Positions 39,037 to 46,303 of a stretch of 46,303 nucleotides of DNA are shown here, one piece after another. The notes under the pieces are model-generated. The model was not told where the DNA came from and searched no databases. It worked only from the letters and a program-made list of their open reading frames with translations. Positions within the stretch are counted from its first letter, which is position 1; every line of letters begins with the position of its first letter. Origin of the DNA: CAZFYZ01 sp964523735 (GTDB lineage: Bacteria; Armatimonadota; UBA5829); contig CAZFYZ010000016.1 in NCBI GenBank assembly GCA_964523735.1, forward strand, positions 1 to 46,303. The letters are read 5' to 3'. A program made the position numbers and the translations under genes.

Positions 39037-40083
39037 GTGAAACGCGAGCCGCTCGTGCCCCTGGACAACCGCAAGCAGTTCATCCTCAAGGCGATCGTGA
39101 ACGACTACGTCCGCACCGCCGAGCCCGTGGGCTCGCAAGCGATCGCGGGACGTTACTCGCTGGGAGTCAGGTCGGCAACCATCAGGAACGAGATGGCCGA
39201 GCTGGCAGAGATCGGCTACCTCCGCCAACCCCACACCTCCGCCGGGCGTATCCCCTCTGACATGGGCTACCGTTTCTACGTGGACCGACTGATGGACGGT
39301 GAGGGCTTGCCCTTGACCGAGGCGGCCAGTGCCAGACAGCGGCTGATGCCCCGCCGAGCCGAGGTCGAACTTATCATCGAGCAGACCTGCCGTGTCCTGG
39401 CCGATCTTGCCCACTACACCTCGCTCGCAACTCAGCCAAACCTCAAGGAAGCGATCATCAAGCACGTCAGCATCGCTAACGTTGCCCCGGGCCGGGTGCT
39501 GGCTGTTGTCGTGCTGGATAACGGCTCCGTTGTGCACGAATTGATCGACATCGGCATGCACAAGCCAACGGATGCCGTGGCCGCGACGAACTACCTCACA
39601 AGCCGCCTGAGTGGTCGAAACGCATCGGCTCTGGGAACAGGCATCCTGCCGGAGACCGAGAGCCCCCGCGAGATGCGGGACCTGCTGGTGAAGGTCCAGG
39701 AGTTCGTGAGCCGCGATATCAACTCAGTGGATGAGACTAACGTCCACTTCGAGGGCACCAGCTATATCATGCAGCAGCCGGAGTTCAAGAACCTGGATCG
39801 GCTGGAGGCTGTTCTCTCGGTTCTCGACCAGCGCGGCCCGCTGTGGCGGCTGTTTTCCTCGATCATGGCGCAGGGCGTGACGGTTGTGATCGGTGGCGAG
39901 AACCCCCTGGGTGAGATGTGCGACTGCAGCTTCGTCGGGGCCAAGTACAGGATCGGCGGTCGAGTCGCCGGCACCATCGGTGTAATGGGACCGACCCGCA
40001 TGGACTATCGCCGAGCAGTCGCCGCCGTGCAGCTGATGGTCTCCAGCCTCGAAGAACTCCTCAATATCCTCAGCGTGGCTTAG
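39037..40083 (+). CDS. hrcA: Heat-inducible transcription repressor HrcA
   Basis: A 348-aa winged-helix repressor of chaperone genes that binds CIRCE operators. Start at GTG 39037, where length and N-terminus ('LDNRKQFILKAIVNDYV') match the family; the frame is open from 38983 but without a better start. 'TAEPVGSQAIAGRYSLGVRSATIRNEMAEL' is the DNA-binding part (here shown by its core 'SATIRNEMAELAEIGYL'), 'PHTSAGRIPSDMGYRFYVD' follows, and 'YRRAVAAVQLMVSSLEELL' is the family's typical end. dnaJ/grpE/dnaK are not seen next to it. Confidence 0.93.
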   Translation: MKREPLVPLDNRKQFILKAIVNDYVRTAEPVGSQAIAGRYSLGVRSATIRNEMAELAEIGYLRQPHTSAGRIPSDMGYRFYVDRLMDGEGLPLTEAASARQRLMPRRAEVELIIEQTCRVLADLAHYTSLATQPNLKEAIIKHVSIANVAPGRVLAVVVLDNGSVVHELIDIGMHKPTDAVAATNYLTSRLSGRNASALGTGILPETESPREMRDLLVKVQEFVSRDINSVDETNVHFEGTSYIMQQPEFKNLDRLEAVLSVLDQRGPLWRLFSSIMAQGVTVVIGGENPLGEMCDCSFVGAKYRIGGRVAGTIGVMGPTRMDYRRAVAAVQLMVSSLEELLNILSVA

Positions 40084-40091
40084 CGCAAGCG

Positions 40092-40119
40092 CAATTACGA
40101 ATTACGAATTGCGAATTAC
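40092..40119. repeat. Heptanucleotide array after hrcA
   Basis: Four 7-nt units: CAATTAC, GAATTAC, GAATTGC, GAATTAC. A partly complementary CGCAATTCG follows at 40141. It lies between convergent genes, so this array is not a leader of any gene. Confidence 0.8.
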
Positions 40120-40155
40120 GGATGGAGAGCCTCCCCTATGCGCAATTCGCAGCTG

Positions 40156-40956
40156 CTACTTCGTAATTATTGTTTCGCCCGCTTCAGTCGTATCCCACAG
40201 CTGTCTGATCTTGTCCCGGCTCATGACGAGGTAGTCATCGTCGTCGCCGAAGACCTCGACGGTGATCGTGCCGTCGTAGTTGGCGTTCTTGAGCAGGCGG
40301 ACGGTCTTGAGCCAGTTGATCGTGCCTACGCCTAGCGGCAGATGCGTATCATCCTGTCCGCCGCGGTTGTCCGAGACGTGGACGTGCATCAGACGCGGGC
40401 CGAAGTTGGAGAGCAGTTCCTCGGAGCGGTTGTGGGGCGTATCGAGGTTGGCGTGTCCAATGTCCAGCAGGAACCCTGCCTGGGGCACAGCCTCCAGCAT
40501 CGGCTTGAGCTGCGGAACCTGGCTGAAGTGGGGCATGTTCTCCACCATTACCGTTACGCCGAGCTCCAGGCCAAGGTCGACCAGACGAGCGAGCATCTCC
40601 ACGTTCTGGCCGATGATCCATTTCTCGTCGTGAAGCGGCACGCGCGTGTAAGGGTGGAGGTTCATGCGGTCGATCTCGAGGTCACGAAAGACGCGCATGC
40701 AGCGCTCAAACTCTCGAAACGCTGCCTCCCTGAACTCGGGAAACGCCGAAGCAACCGGCAGATACCACGCAGTGTGCCCGACAGCCGACATCCCCGCCGC
40801 GTCCAATGCCTTCCTGATCTTGCGAACGCTGACATTGGCCGAGTATGTCTCATCTGGCTCGAGCGTCAGATCAAGGAACTCAAAGCCCAGGTCGGAGAAG
40901 ACCGCGATCTCCTCGGTCACGTCGATCATGGGGTTGTTCATAGCGCCGAGTTGCAC
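40156..40956 (-). CDS. Sugar phosphate isomerase/epimerase-like (xylose isomerase-like TIM barrel)
   Basis: A 266-aa AP-endonuclease-2 family protein. The GTG at 40956 gives the usual opening 'MQLGAMNNPMIDVTEEI'; GGGGGGA precedes it. 'GFEFLDLTLEP', 'VGHTAWYLP', 'MNLHPYTR', 'VMVENMPHF', 'GFLLDIGHANL', 'MHVHVSDNRG' and 'DGTITVEVF' are barrel strands that end in the His, Glu and Asp metal ligands. These enzymes isomerise sugars or related polyols; substrate not known. The start overlaps the end of the nucleotidyltransferase gene by 19 bp. Confidence 0.85.
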   Translation of the reverse strand: MQLGAMNNPMIDVTEEIAVFSDLGFEFLDLTLEPDETYSANVSVRKIRKALDAAGMSAVGHTAWYLPVASAFPEFREAAFREFERCMRVFRDLEIDRMNLHPYTRVPLHDEKWIIGQNVEMLARLVDLGLELGVTVMVENMPHFSQVPQLKPMLEAVPQAGFLLDIGHANLDTPHNRSEELLSNFGPRLMHVHVSDNRGGQDDTHLPLGVGTINWLKTVRLLKNANYDGTITVEVFGDDDDYLVMSRDKIRQLWDTTEAGETIITK

Positions 40957-41657
40957 TCCAGGTCCCCCCTGTGATGCAGCCACGGATCGAGGAGTCTCTC
41001 CCGGTCCGCTACATTGGTGTTCGGCTTGCACTGGTCCTGGCGCTCCCTGAGCGCCGCACGCACATCGTCCGGAACGCAGTCGGTCGAGCAGGGATACTGC
41101 CAGTCCAACACGTTAACCAAGCCGGCAAGCAGCAGCCAATGCTCATCGAGTAGGTCAATCAGGCGATGCCAATCCAGCTTTGTGCATTGGCTGCGGATGA
41201 TACGCATTATGTCGGGCCAATCGCATCGGTGGCGGTTGATGACGAAGATCTTCATCCAGATGAGCTCTTCCAGCGGGATGAACCTAACGTCCACATCCAG
41301 GAACCGGCCTCTTGGGGCTCGCCTCAACCAATCCGGCTGCACGTAGTTCGCGAGGTTGGCGAATCGCCAGATCACGTCAACGATCAGCCCGTCTTTGCGG
41401 GCGTGGTAGATCCAATCTTTGTCGCCTTCGCCCTGCTCGCCCATGTCAACAAAGCCGATTCCGTCCAGCACATCGCGTGCTTGCTCTACTTTTTCGTGGA
41501 CGACGTAAATATCCAGGTCATGCGTACTTCGCCACCAGTCTGTATAATAGTAGACACCAAGCGCGCCACCGAGCATGTAGTCTATGCCGGAGTTGTTCAA
41601 TGCTATGAGCGCTTCCCTGTACAGTTCGCGCTCTTGAGGAGTCAACACACCGTCCAT
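40938..41657 (-). CDS. Nucleotidyltransferase-fold protein
   Basis: A 239-aa protein with the motif of minimal nucleotidyltransferases: 'SGIDYMLGGALGVYYYTDWWRSTHDLDIYV' at residues about 24-53, giving GG...R-x-T-x-D-L-D. A further acidic strand 'LIVDVIWRF' and 'RFIPLEELIWMKIFVINR' match the AbiEii/DUF6036-type group. Such proteins modify tRNA or other targets, or act in toxin-antitoxin systems, but no partner toxin gene is recognised. GGAGGG precedes the ATG. Its end overlaps the isomerase-like gene, so the two are likely co-translated. Confidence 0.72.
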   Translation of the reverse strand: MDGVLTPQERELYREALIALNNSGIDYMLGGALGVYYYTDWWRSTHDLDIYVVHEKVEQARDVLDGIGFVDMGEQGEGDKDWIYHARKDGLIVDVIWRFANLANYVQPDWLRRAPRGRFLDVDVRFIPLEELIWMKIFVINRHRCDWPDIMRIIRSQCTKLDWHRLIDLLDEHWLLLAGLVNVLDWQYPCSTDCVPDDVRAALRERQDQCKPNTNVADRERLLDPWLHHRGDLECNSAL

Positions 41658-41781
41658 ATGGGACTGTTACCCTCCGCGGCGGGGCCGGGAAACGAGGCGC
41701 GGCGGCCAGCCAGCGCGAAGGTGATGGACCGGTGTGCCTGGAATTGGAAACATGTCAGCCCCATAGATGGAGGTCACTGGA

Positions 41782-42753
41782 TTGCAGAAGAGGTCATGGA
41801 TCATTGCGTCTGCCCTGACGCTTATAGCGGTGCTGCTTCTGGGCTATGCGGCATCGGCCAAGAGAACGTCCAAGTACATTGGAAGCTCGGAATGCCTTGT
41901 TTGTCACGAGGACAGCCATCCCGCAATAGTCGCCGCGCACGCGAAGACGAAGCATCGACTGGCGATGACCGATGCCGCCAAGAAGCCGGCTGCGATTGTT
42001 GCTGTGTTCGATGAGGATTCGCCATTCAAGAAGAGCGACGTCAGATACGTCCTCGGAACAGGCACAGTCTATCAGGACTACCTGGACAAGGACCTGAAGC
42101 TTCTGCCTGGCAGGTGGCTGGTCAAAGAGAAGAAGTGGACCCAAGCCCAGCAGGTCGATGCAGTGACGCAGTGCGTCGGATGTCACGTCACCAACTTCGA
42201 GCCTGAGGCCAAGACCTGGACAGAGCTGGGAGTCGGCTGCGAGGCTTGCCACGGCTCGGGCGCGGCCCACTCCGAGAGCATGGAAGCCAAAGACATCGTC
42301 AACCCAAAGAACCTGGACGTCAAGAAGCAGAACATGATCTGCGGGCAGTGCCATTCACAGGCAACAGACGGTTCCGGCAAGTATGCGTTCTCGCCGAAGT
42401 TTGTGCCGGGCCAGGAACTGGGGCAGTTCTTGAAGCTCAAGGAAGTCTGTGAAGGCGCGCCTAACGCTCAGTACAACACATTCCTGACGAGCAAACACGC
42501 ATCCACAGGCAGCACCTGCGTCACCTGCCACGACAGTCACGGCGACAAGGCAAAGGCTGCGTACCAGCTTCGGGCGCCTATCAACACCGGCTGCCTCGGC
42601 TGCCATAGCGTGCAGATCGGAGAGACCAAGGCCGTGGTGGACCTCAAGACCCATGCACCCGATGCTGACGCGGACGCGACCTGCGCCACTTGCCACATGC
42701 CGGGTGGCTCGCACGCGTTCAAGAAAGCAACCGGCACCGCGGTGAGCGACTAG
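41782..42753 (+). CDS. Secreted multiheme cytochrome c, seven heme sites
   Basis: A 323-aa periplasmic or surface electron-transfer protein. Start at TTG 41782, seven bases after GGAGGT; the ATG at 41767 overlaps that site. A signal segment 'WIIASALTLIAVLLLGYAASA' leads to the mature part, with seven CXXCH sites: CLVCH, CVGCH, CEACH, CGQCH, CVTCH, CLGCH, CATCH. 'YIGSSECLVCH' opens like cytochrome c554 and DmsE-type proteins. No oxidase, nitrite reductase or outer-membrane porin gene is in the window, so its partner is unknown. Confidence 0.88.
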   Translation: MQKRSWIIASALTLIAVLLLGYAASAKRTSKYIGSSECLVCHEDSHPAIVAAHAKTKHRLAMTDAAKKPAAIVAVFDEDSPFKKSDVRYVLGTGTVYQDYLDKDLKLLPGRWLVKEKKWTQAQQVDAVTQCVGCHVTNFEPEAKTWTELGVGCEACHGSGAAHSESMEAKDIVNPKNLDVKKQNMICGQCHSQATDGSGKYAFSPKFVPGQELGQFLKLKEVCEGAPNAQYNTFLTSKHASTGSTCVTCHDSHGDKAKAAYQLRAPINTGCLGCHSVQIGETKAVVDLKTHAPDADADATCATCHMPGGSHAFKKATGTAVSD

Positions 42754-42770
42754 ACGTCAATTGGGCGTTA

Positions 42771-42788
42771 GGGGACATGGATGTCCCC
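42771..42788 (+). terminator. Hairpin after the cytochrome gene
   Basis: Perfect 8-bp stem (42771-42778 with 42781-42788) with a 2-nt loop, followed at 42796-42820 by a second imperfect stem. No T-run, so the terminator role is uncertain. Confidence 0.4.
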
Positions 42789-42852
42789 CAGACGTGGGTC
42801 CAGCACGTGACGTGCAGGACCATCAGGACCGTCGGATCGCCAAGCTGAACTA

Positions 42853-44574
42853 GTGATGTGGATAGAGCGTATCAATAGTATGTTTCTTCGTGTTAAGCCT
42901 GTCGTCCTGAGCCTGTTTCTGGCCTTTGTCTTCGCTGTCTCGACTGCCGCGGAACCGGTCACCAAGCAGCTTGCGACCGGTGTGACCCTTGTCCAGATCG
43001 TCGACACCAATCCGCAGTATCCCCTGGTTATCAATCAGGTCGCCGTTGATCTGGCGTGTCCTGGTGTCGAGGTAAGAGCCGCGCTTGGACAGGACATCGT
43101 CTACGCAGATGACTCGACTAAGGGCCGTGAGATCATCAGCACGCTCACTGGCCGCCGCAAGGCAACGGTGGGACTGAATGCCGATTTCTTCCCCTTTACG
43201 GGCGATCCCCTTGGTATCTGCATTGTCGATGGAGCGATTGTGAGTGAGCCTCCTGGCAACCGCGCCGCCGTGGCCATAAATGCCGACAGGAGCGTGTTCT
43301 TCGATATTCCTGGTTGGAGCGCATCGCTCACGGCCGCCAATGGCCAGTCGTGCAGGATCGACGGCATCAACCGTATCCGCGACACTGGCCAAATCGTCAT
43401 CTACACCGACAAGTTCGGGGCCAGCACGCGCAACAAGTTCAAGGCGACAGAGATCGTCTGCACCACGGACGACCTTCCCATCAAAGCAGGCAAGACGATC
43501 AAGCTGACTGTGAACGAGGTCAGGAACGACGCAGTCGATACTCCAATCCCGCCGGGCGGGGTGGTGATCTCCGGCGGAGGGGTGGGTGCTGCATTTCTGA
43601 AAGACAACATCACGGTAGGCGACGTCATAACGGCCTGCGTCAACATCAAGAGCGCAACGGACCGCGACTGGGCGAATGTCCAGCAGTCGGTTGCGGGTGG
43701 GCCGTGGCTGGTGCGCGATGGCAAGGAGTGGATCGATTACCCTGCAGAGGGGTGGGAGCGCAGCTTTGCAGTCACAAGACACCCTCGAACCGCTGTCGGG
43801 TTGACAGCCGACAACAAGCTGCTTCTGGTGACCGTCGATGGGCGGCAGATGATCAGTGGGGGCATCAGCCTGTCTGACCTCGCCACTCTGATGATCCGGC
43901 TTGGAGCGATCACAGCGATCAACCTTGATGGCGGAGGTTCGACCACGCTCTCAGTAAGGGGCACTGTCACCAACAGTCCGTCGGAAGGCATCGAGCGCCC
44001 CGTGGCGAACGGGCTTATTGTTTGCGCGCCGCAAGCCGTTTGCGAGGCAGTGCCCAAACTGGCTATCACGGGTATAGCGGGCGACGTTCCGTCGGGTCCT
44101 GGGATGCTCCTCGGCCTCGTCTGTGGCGATGAGGCCAGGCCGCTCACAGCCGACGAGCTTAAGGACGTGGTCTGGGGAACAACCCGAGGCGTGGGCTTCG
44201 TAAATCAGAGTGGCTACTTCACGCCGATCAAGGCGCGCCGGGGTAAGGTGACGGCGCTCGTGGGATCGCAGTTGGTATCACTCGATGTCAATGTAGTCCC
44301 TGGCGCCCCCACCAAGCTGACAGCCGCCCTGACGCCTGATAATACTGACCCCCTCCGCGCTATCCTGACAGTCAAGGCCGCTGATGTGAACGGAAACCGG
44401 GTAGTCACAGGGGATGTTTCGGTGACTGTAACGGGCGGAAAGCCAGACCTCGACCTGGGGCCTATCGCCGCCAATGGCGAGTTCACGGTCGGCATCACGT
44501 GGGACCCCTCGGTACCGAACCGAGGAGTCAGAGCGGCGATTGGCGAAGTGTGCACGGAAGTGAAAGTGAAGTAG
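42853..44574 (+). CDS. Phosphodiester glycosidase family protein, secreted
   Basis: A 573-aa protein with a signal peptide ending near residue 32 ('VVLSLFLAFVFAVSTAA'). The NAGPA-type domain spans about residues 80-400: 'VGLNADFFPF', 'AGGPWLVRDGKE', 'RHPRTAVGLTADNKLLLVTVDGR' and 'AINLDGGGSTTL'. Members cleave phosphodiester-linked sugars such as GlcNAc-1-phosphate diesters and act in exopolysaccharide or spore-coat processing. About 170 residues of immunoglobulin-like beta structure follow. No clear ribosome site distinguishes the ATG at 42853 from that at 42856 or 42880. The TolB-like gene follows after 10 bp. Confidence 0.85.
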   Translation: MMWIERINSMFLRVKPVVLSLFLAFVFAVSTAAEPVTKQLATGVTLVQIVDTNPQYPLVINQVAVDLACPGVEVRAALGQDIVYADDSTKGREIISTLTGRRKATVGLNADFFPFTGDPLGICIVDGAIVSEPPGNRAAVAINADRSVFFDIPGWSASLTAANGQSCRIDGINRIRDTGQIVIYTDKFGASTRNKFKATEIVCTTDDLPIKAGKTIKLTVNEVRNDAVDTPIPPGGVVISGGGVGAAFLKDNITVGDVITACVNIKSATDRDWANVQQSVAGGPWLVRDGKEWIDYPAEGWERSFAVTRHPRTAVGLTADNKLLLVTVDGRQMISGGISLSDLATLMIRLGAITAINLDGGGSTTLSVRGTVTNSPSEGIERPVANGLIVCAPQAVCEAVPKLAITGIAGDVPSGPGMLLGLVCGDEARPLTADELKDVVWGTTRGVGFVNQSGYFTPIKARRGKVTALVGSQLVSLDVNVVPGAPTKLTAALTPDNTDPLRAILTVKAADVNGNRVVTGDVSVTVTGGKPDLDLGPIAANGEFTVGITWDPSVPNRGVRAAIGEVCTEVKVK

Positions 44575-44584
44575 GAGAGACTGA

Positions 44585-45541
44585 ATGAAGACGAAGCTCA
44601 TCGTTATTATAGCTCTAGTTGTTGCTGCGGCGGCTATTACAGTGCTGACTGTGGGACGCCCCTCCGCCCCCGTGAGGCCGGTGCAGGCCTGGCAGCTCCT
44701 GTCGAAGGGTACCTACCGGGCAATGGGAGTCACAGACCCATTCCTGTCCTGGACCCCTGATTCCAGATCAGTAGTCTTCTCCGTTTTCGCCCTCAAGTCC
44801 CAGCGCAACAGGCTGTTCCGGTGGAAAGTGGGGGAGAATGATCTGGAGATGGTGGTCGGGGGAACCTCTCCCAACTGCGTAACCGACGACGAGTTTTTGT
44901 ACCTCTGCAGTTCGCCGAAGACCATTTTCAAACGCAGTCTCTCCACTGGCCGTGACGTGGAGGTTGGCGCCGCACTGAAGAAGCTTGATACTTGGCCGCG
45001 GGTCACCGCATTTGCCTACATGCCCGAACGTCGATCGGTGGCGCTGAGGACTTTGGAGTTCACGCAGTTCCCCATGCTCGGCGTTGAGGAGTATGACCTC
45101 TCCGGAAAGTACCTCGGGCGAGTCGAAAGCAGGACCAGTGAGGGAATCGTCGATCAGAGCTTCAGCCCCGACGGCTCGGAGTCTGCGATCATGGTGCAGA
45201 ACCAGCCAAACGAGCCGATATCTCTCAGGCTTGTCAAAGGCGATGCTCTGGCCGGCAAAGAGTTGGCCAATGGCCCGCACATCGGCGCGGTGGCGTGGTC
45301 ACCGGACGGCAGGTCGATTGCATACGGCGATGGAAAGACCGTCGTGCTGCTGGACTCGGAGGGCAACAAGAAGGCCATTGTCGGTGTCTTTGGCGATCCT
45401 GATGACCGAACCGACCGGCGTGCTGTCACCAGGCTGAGCTGGTCCCCCAACAGCCAATACCTGGCTGCCTTCGTGTATGCCTGCGACAAGGAAGGCGATT
45501 ACCCTCTGTACTACGTGCTGGACATGTCGAAGGTCAAGTAG
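44585..45541 (+). CDS. TolB-like beta-propeller protein, membrane anchored
   Basis: A 318-aa protein with an N-terminal anchor or signal ('LIVIIALVVAAAAITVLTVG', residues about 4-23) and WD40-like PD40 repeats: 'DPFLSWTPDSRSVVFSV', 'DQSFSPDGSESAIM', 'GAVAWSPDGRSIAYGDG' and 'TRLSWSPNSQYLAAF'. Such propellers mediate protein contacts in the periplasm; no enzyme motif is seen. It starts 10 bp after the glycosidase stop with AGGAGAG, so the genes are co-transcribed. Confidence 0.75.
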   Translation: MKTKLIVIIALVVAAAAITVLTVGRPSAPVRPVQAWQLLSKGTYRAMGVTDPFLSWTPDSRSVVFSVFALKSQRNRLFRWKVGENDLEMVVGGTSPNCVTDDEFLYLCSSPKTIFKRSLSTGRDVEVGAALKKLDTWPRVTAFAYMPERRSVALRTLEFTQFPMLGVEEYDLSGKYLGRVESRTSEGIVDQSFSPDGSESAIMVQNQPNEPISLRLVKGDALAGKELANGPHIGAVAWSPDGRSIAYGDGKTVVLLDSEGNKKAIVGVFGDPDDRTDRRAVTRLSWSPNSQYLAAFVYACDKEGDYPLYYVLDMSKVK

Positions 45542-45618
45542 TCAGGGGCAGTTCAGTTAGACGACCACTACACACCACGTCAACTCACAGCCTACTAGGA
45601 ACAAACAGGAGGACATCG

Positions 45619-46303
45619 ATGCATAGAAGGTCCGTATGTCTCTTTGTGGTCTTGTTCAGTAGTCTCTGCATAGGAACACTGCAGTTGGCGGTTGCTGGGT
45701 TTGACTACGCTGCTACCATACCGGCTGGCTACGGATCGCGGGCGGTGCTCCATGTGGACTACGGAAACTCTCCTGCAAAGATCCGAGTGGAATGGGGACA
45801 CGGTGGCTCAGAGAGTGACTTCCGATCACCAGCATCCGTGACTAACATGCGAGTTGTCGGAGACGGCTTCTACTTCATCGACGCCGTCGCCGATACCATC
45901 AAGCTGTTCAGGTCTCCGGGAACGCTCGTGTGGGAAACGCAGCCCTTCGAGAACCTTGGGTATTACGCCGTGGATTCCAACGGCGGAGTATACCTGGCTT
46001 GGGGCGCTGGCCTGAACAACCTATCCTATCTGGATGGAAACGGGAAGCTCATTTGGACAAGAGACCAGAGTGATGTTCTATCGGGAGGTAAGCTACGGGA
46101 ATCCGGGCTGGACTCCTGGTTTCCGCAGTTCGGTTGGCTCGAATGGACACGCTATGGGTTGACTGCCAAGGTGATCGGCACGGGCAAGGATGGCAAGCAA
46201 CACGAGTATGCGGTGCTGATTAGCCAGCGTGGCGAAATGGACAAGGTCTTGCCTGGAACAGTGGTCGACTCTGATGGGAATGTCTGTGAGCCGTCCGCGA
46301 ACA
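45619..46303 (+). CDS. Secreted propeller-like protein, cut by the window end
   Basis: The frame is open from the ATG at 45619 to the window end (228 full codons), with AGGAGGA six bases upstream. A signal peptide is likely ('SVCLFVVLFSSLCIGTLQLAVAG'), then 'YAATIPAGYGSRAVLHVDYGN' and repeated Trp/Gly-rich strands ('DGFYFIDAVADTIKLF', 'NGGVYLAWGAGLNNLSYLDGNGK') that suggest propeller blades. No family fixed. It may belong to the same surface group as the preceding glycosidase and TolB-like genes. Confidence 0.7.
   Translation, partial: MHRRSVCLFVVLFSSLCIGTLQLAVAGFDYAATIPAGYGSRAVLHVDYGNSPAKIRVEWGHGGSESDFRSPASVTNMRVVGDGFYFIDAVADTIKLFRSPGTLVWETQPFENLGYYAVDSNGGVYLAWGAGLNNLSYLDGNGKLIWTRDQSDVLSGGKLRESGLDSWFPQFGWLEWTRYGLTAKVIGTGKDGKQHEYAVLISQRGEMDKVLPGTVVDSDGNVCEPSAN

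Overview
The window is GC-rich, gene-dense bacterial DNA with mostly 'GGAGG'-type ribosome binding sites and several GTG and TTG starts. No rRNA or tRNA gene was seen to place it. The gene mix fits a little-cultured phylum of the Armatimonadota type: a bacterial alpha-2-macroglobulin, GH4 and five-bladed-propeller glycosidases, a phosphodiester glycosidase, RsbU/RsbW-type partner switching, and many secreted proteins of unknown role. That placement is inference.

Region 1 (1-7700) is a Mu-like head and lysis module of a prophage: portal (DUF935, cut by the window edge), capsid protease, a small unknown, a truncated copy and then an intact copy of a capsid-decoration-type gene, major capsid protein, connector, head-tail joining protein, LLH holin and amidase endolysin. 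No tail gene lies between the joining protein and the holin. Three cargo genes on the opposite strand (a DUF3800 protein and two small four-helix membrane proteins) sit between structural genes. Almost every gap ahead of a phage gene holds an array of 7-nt units, often folded back as a hairpin.

Region 2 (7700-20900) is chromosomal: a secreted STN-like protein, a small secreted Cys-rich protein, a sodium:solute symporter, accD-accA (carboxyltransferase of acetyl-CoA carboxylase), a membrane protein and a PD-(D/E)XK-like protein that share a duplicated translation-initiation region, a secreted DUF4352-like protein, a band-7 protein overlapping an NAD-kinase-like protein, and a higBA-type toxin-antitoxin pair.

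Region 3 (20900-33200) holds a giant alpha-2-macroglobulin with a polytopic membrane partner, aspartate kinase lysC with a probable nested start for a beta subunit, and a carbohydrate cluster: a GH4 glycosidase with a CHGI motif, a five-bladed-propeller glycosidase-like protein and a flavoprotein.

Region 4 (33200-46303) holds a STAS + HATPase fusion overlapping a membrane GAF-GAF-PP2C phosphatase, a lipoprotein, an M48 protease, a second FMN reductase, hrcA, a sugar phosphate isomerase-like protein overlapping a nucleotidyltransferase, a seven-heme cytochrome c, a phosphodiester glycosidase, a TolB-like propeller and the start of another secreted protein.

The most unusual signals are these: the 7-nt arrays, whose units differ in sequence but keep the same period in phage and host gaps; palindromic elements carried in frame inside coding regions; the tail-less capsid/lysis module with cargo genes and a partial gene duplication; and a palindrome with a sigmaB-like promoter match upstream of the partner-switching genes.
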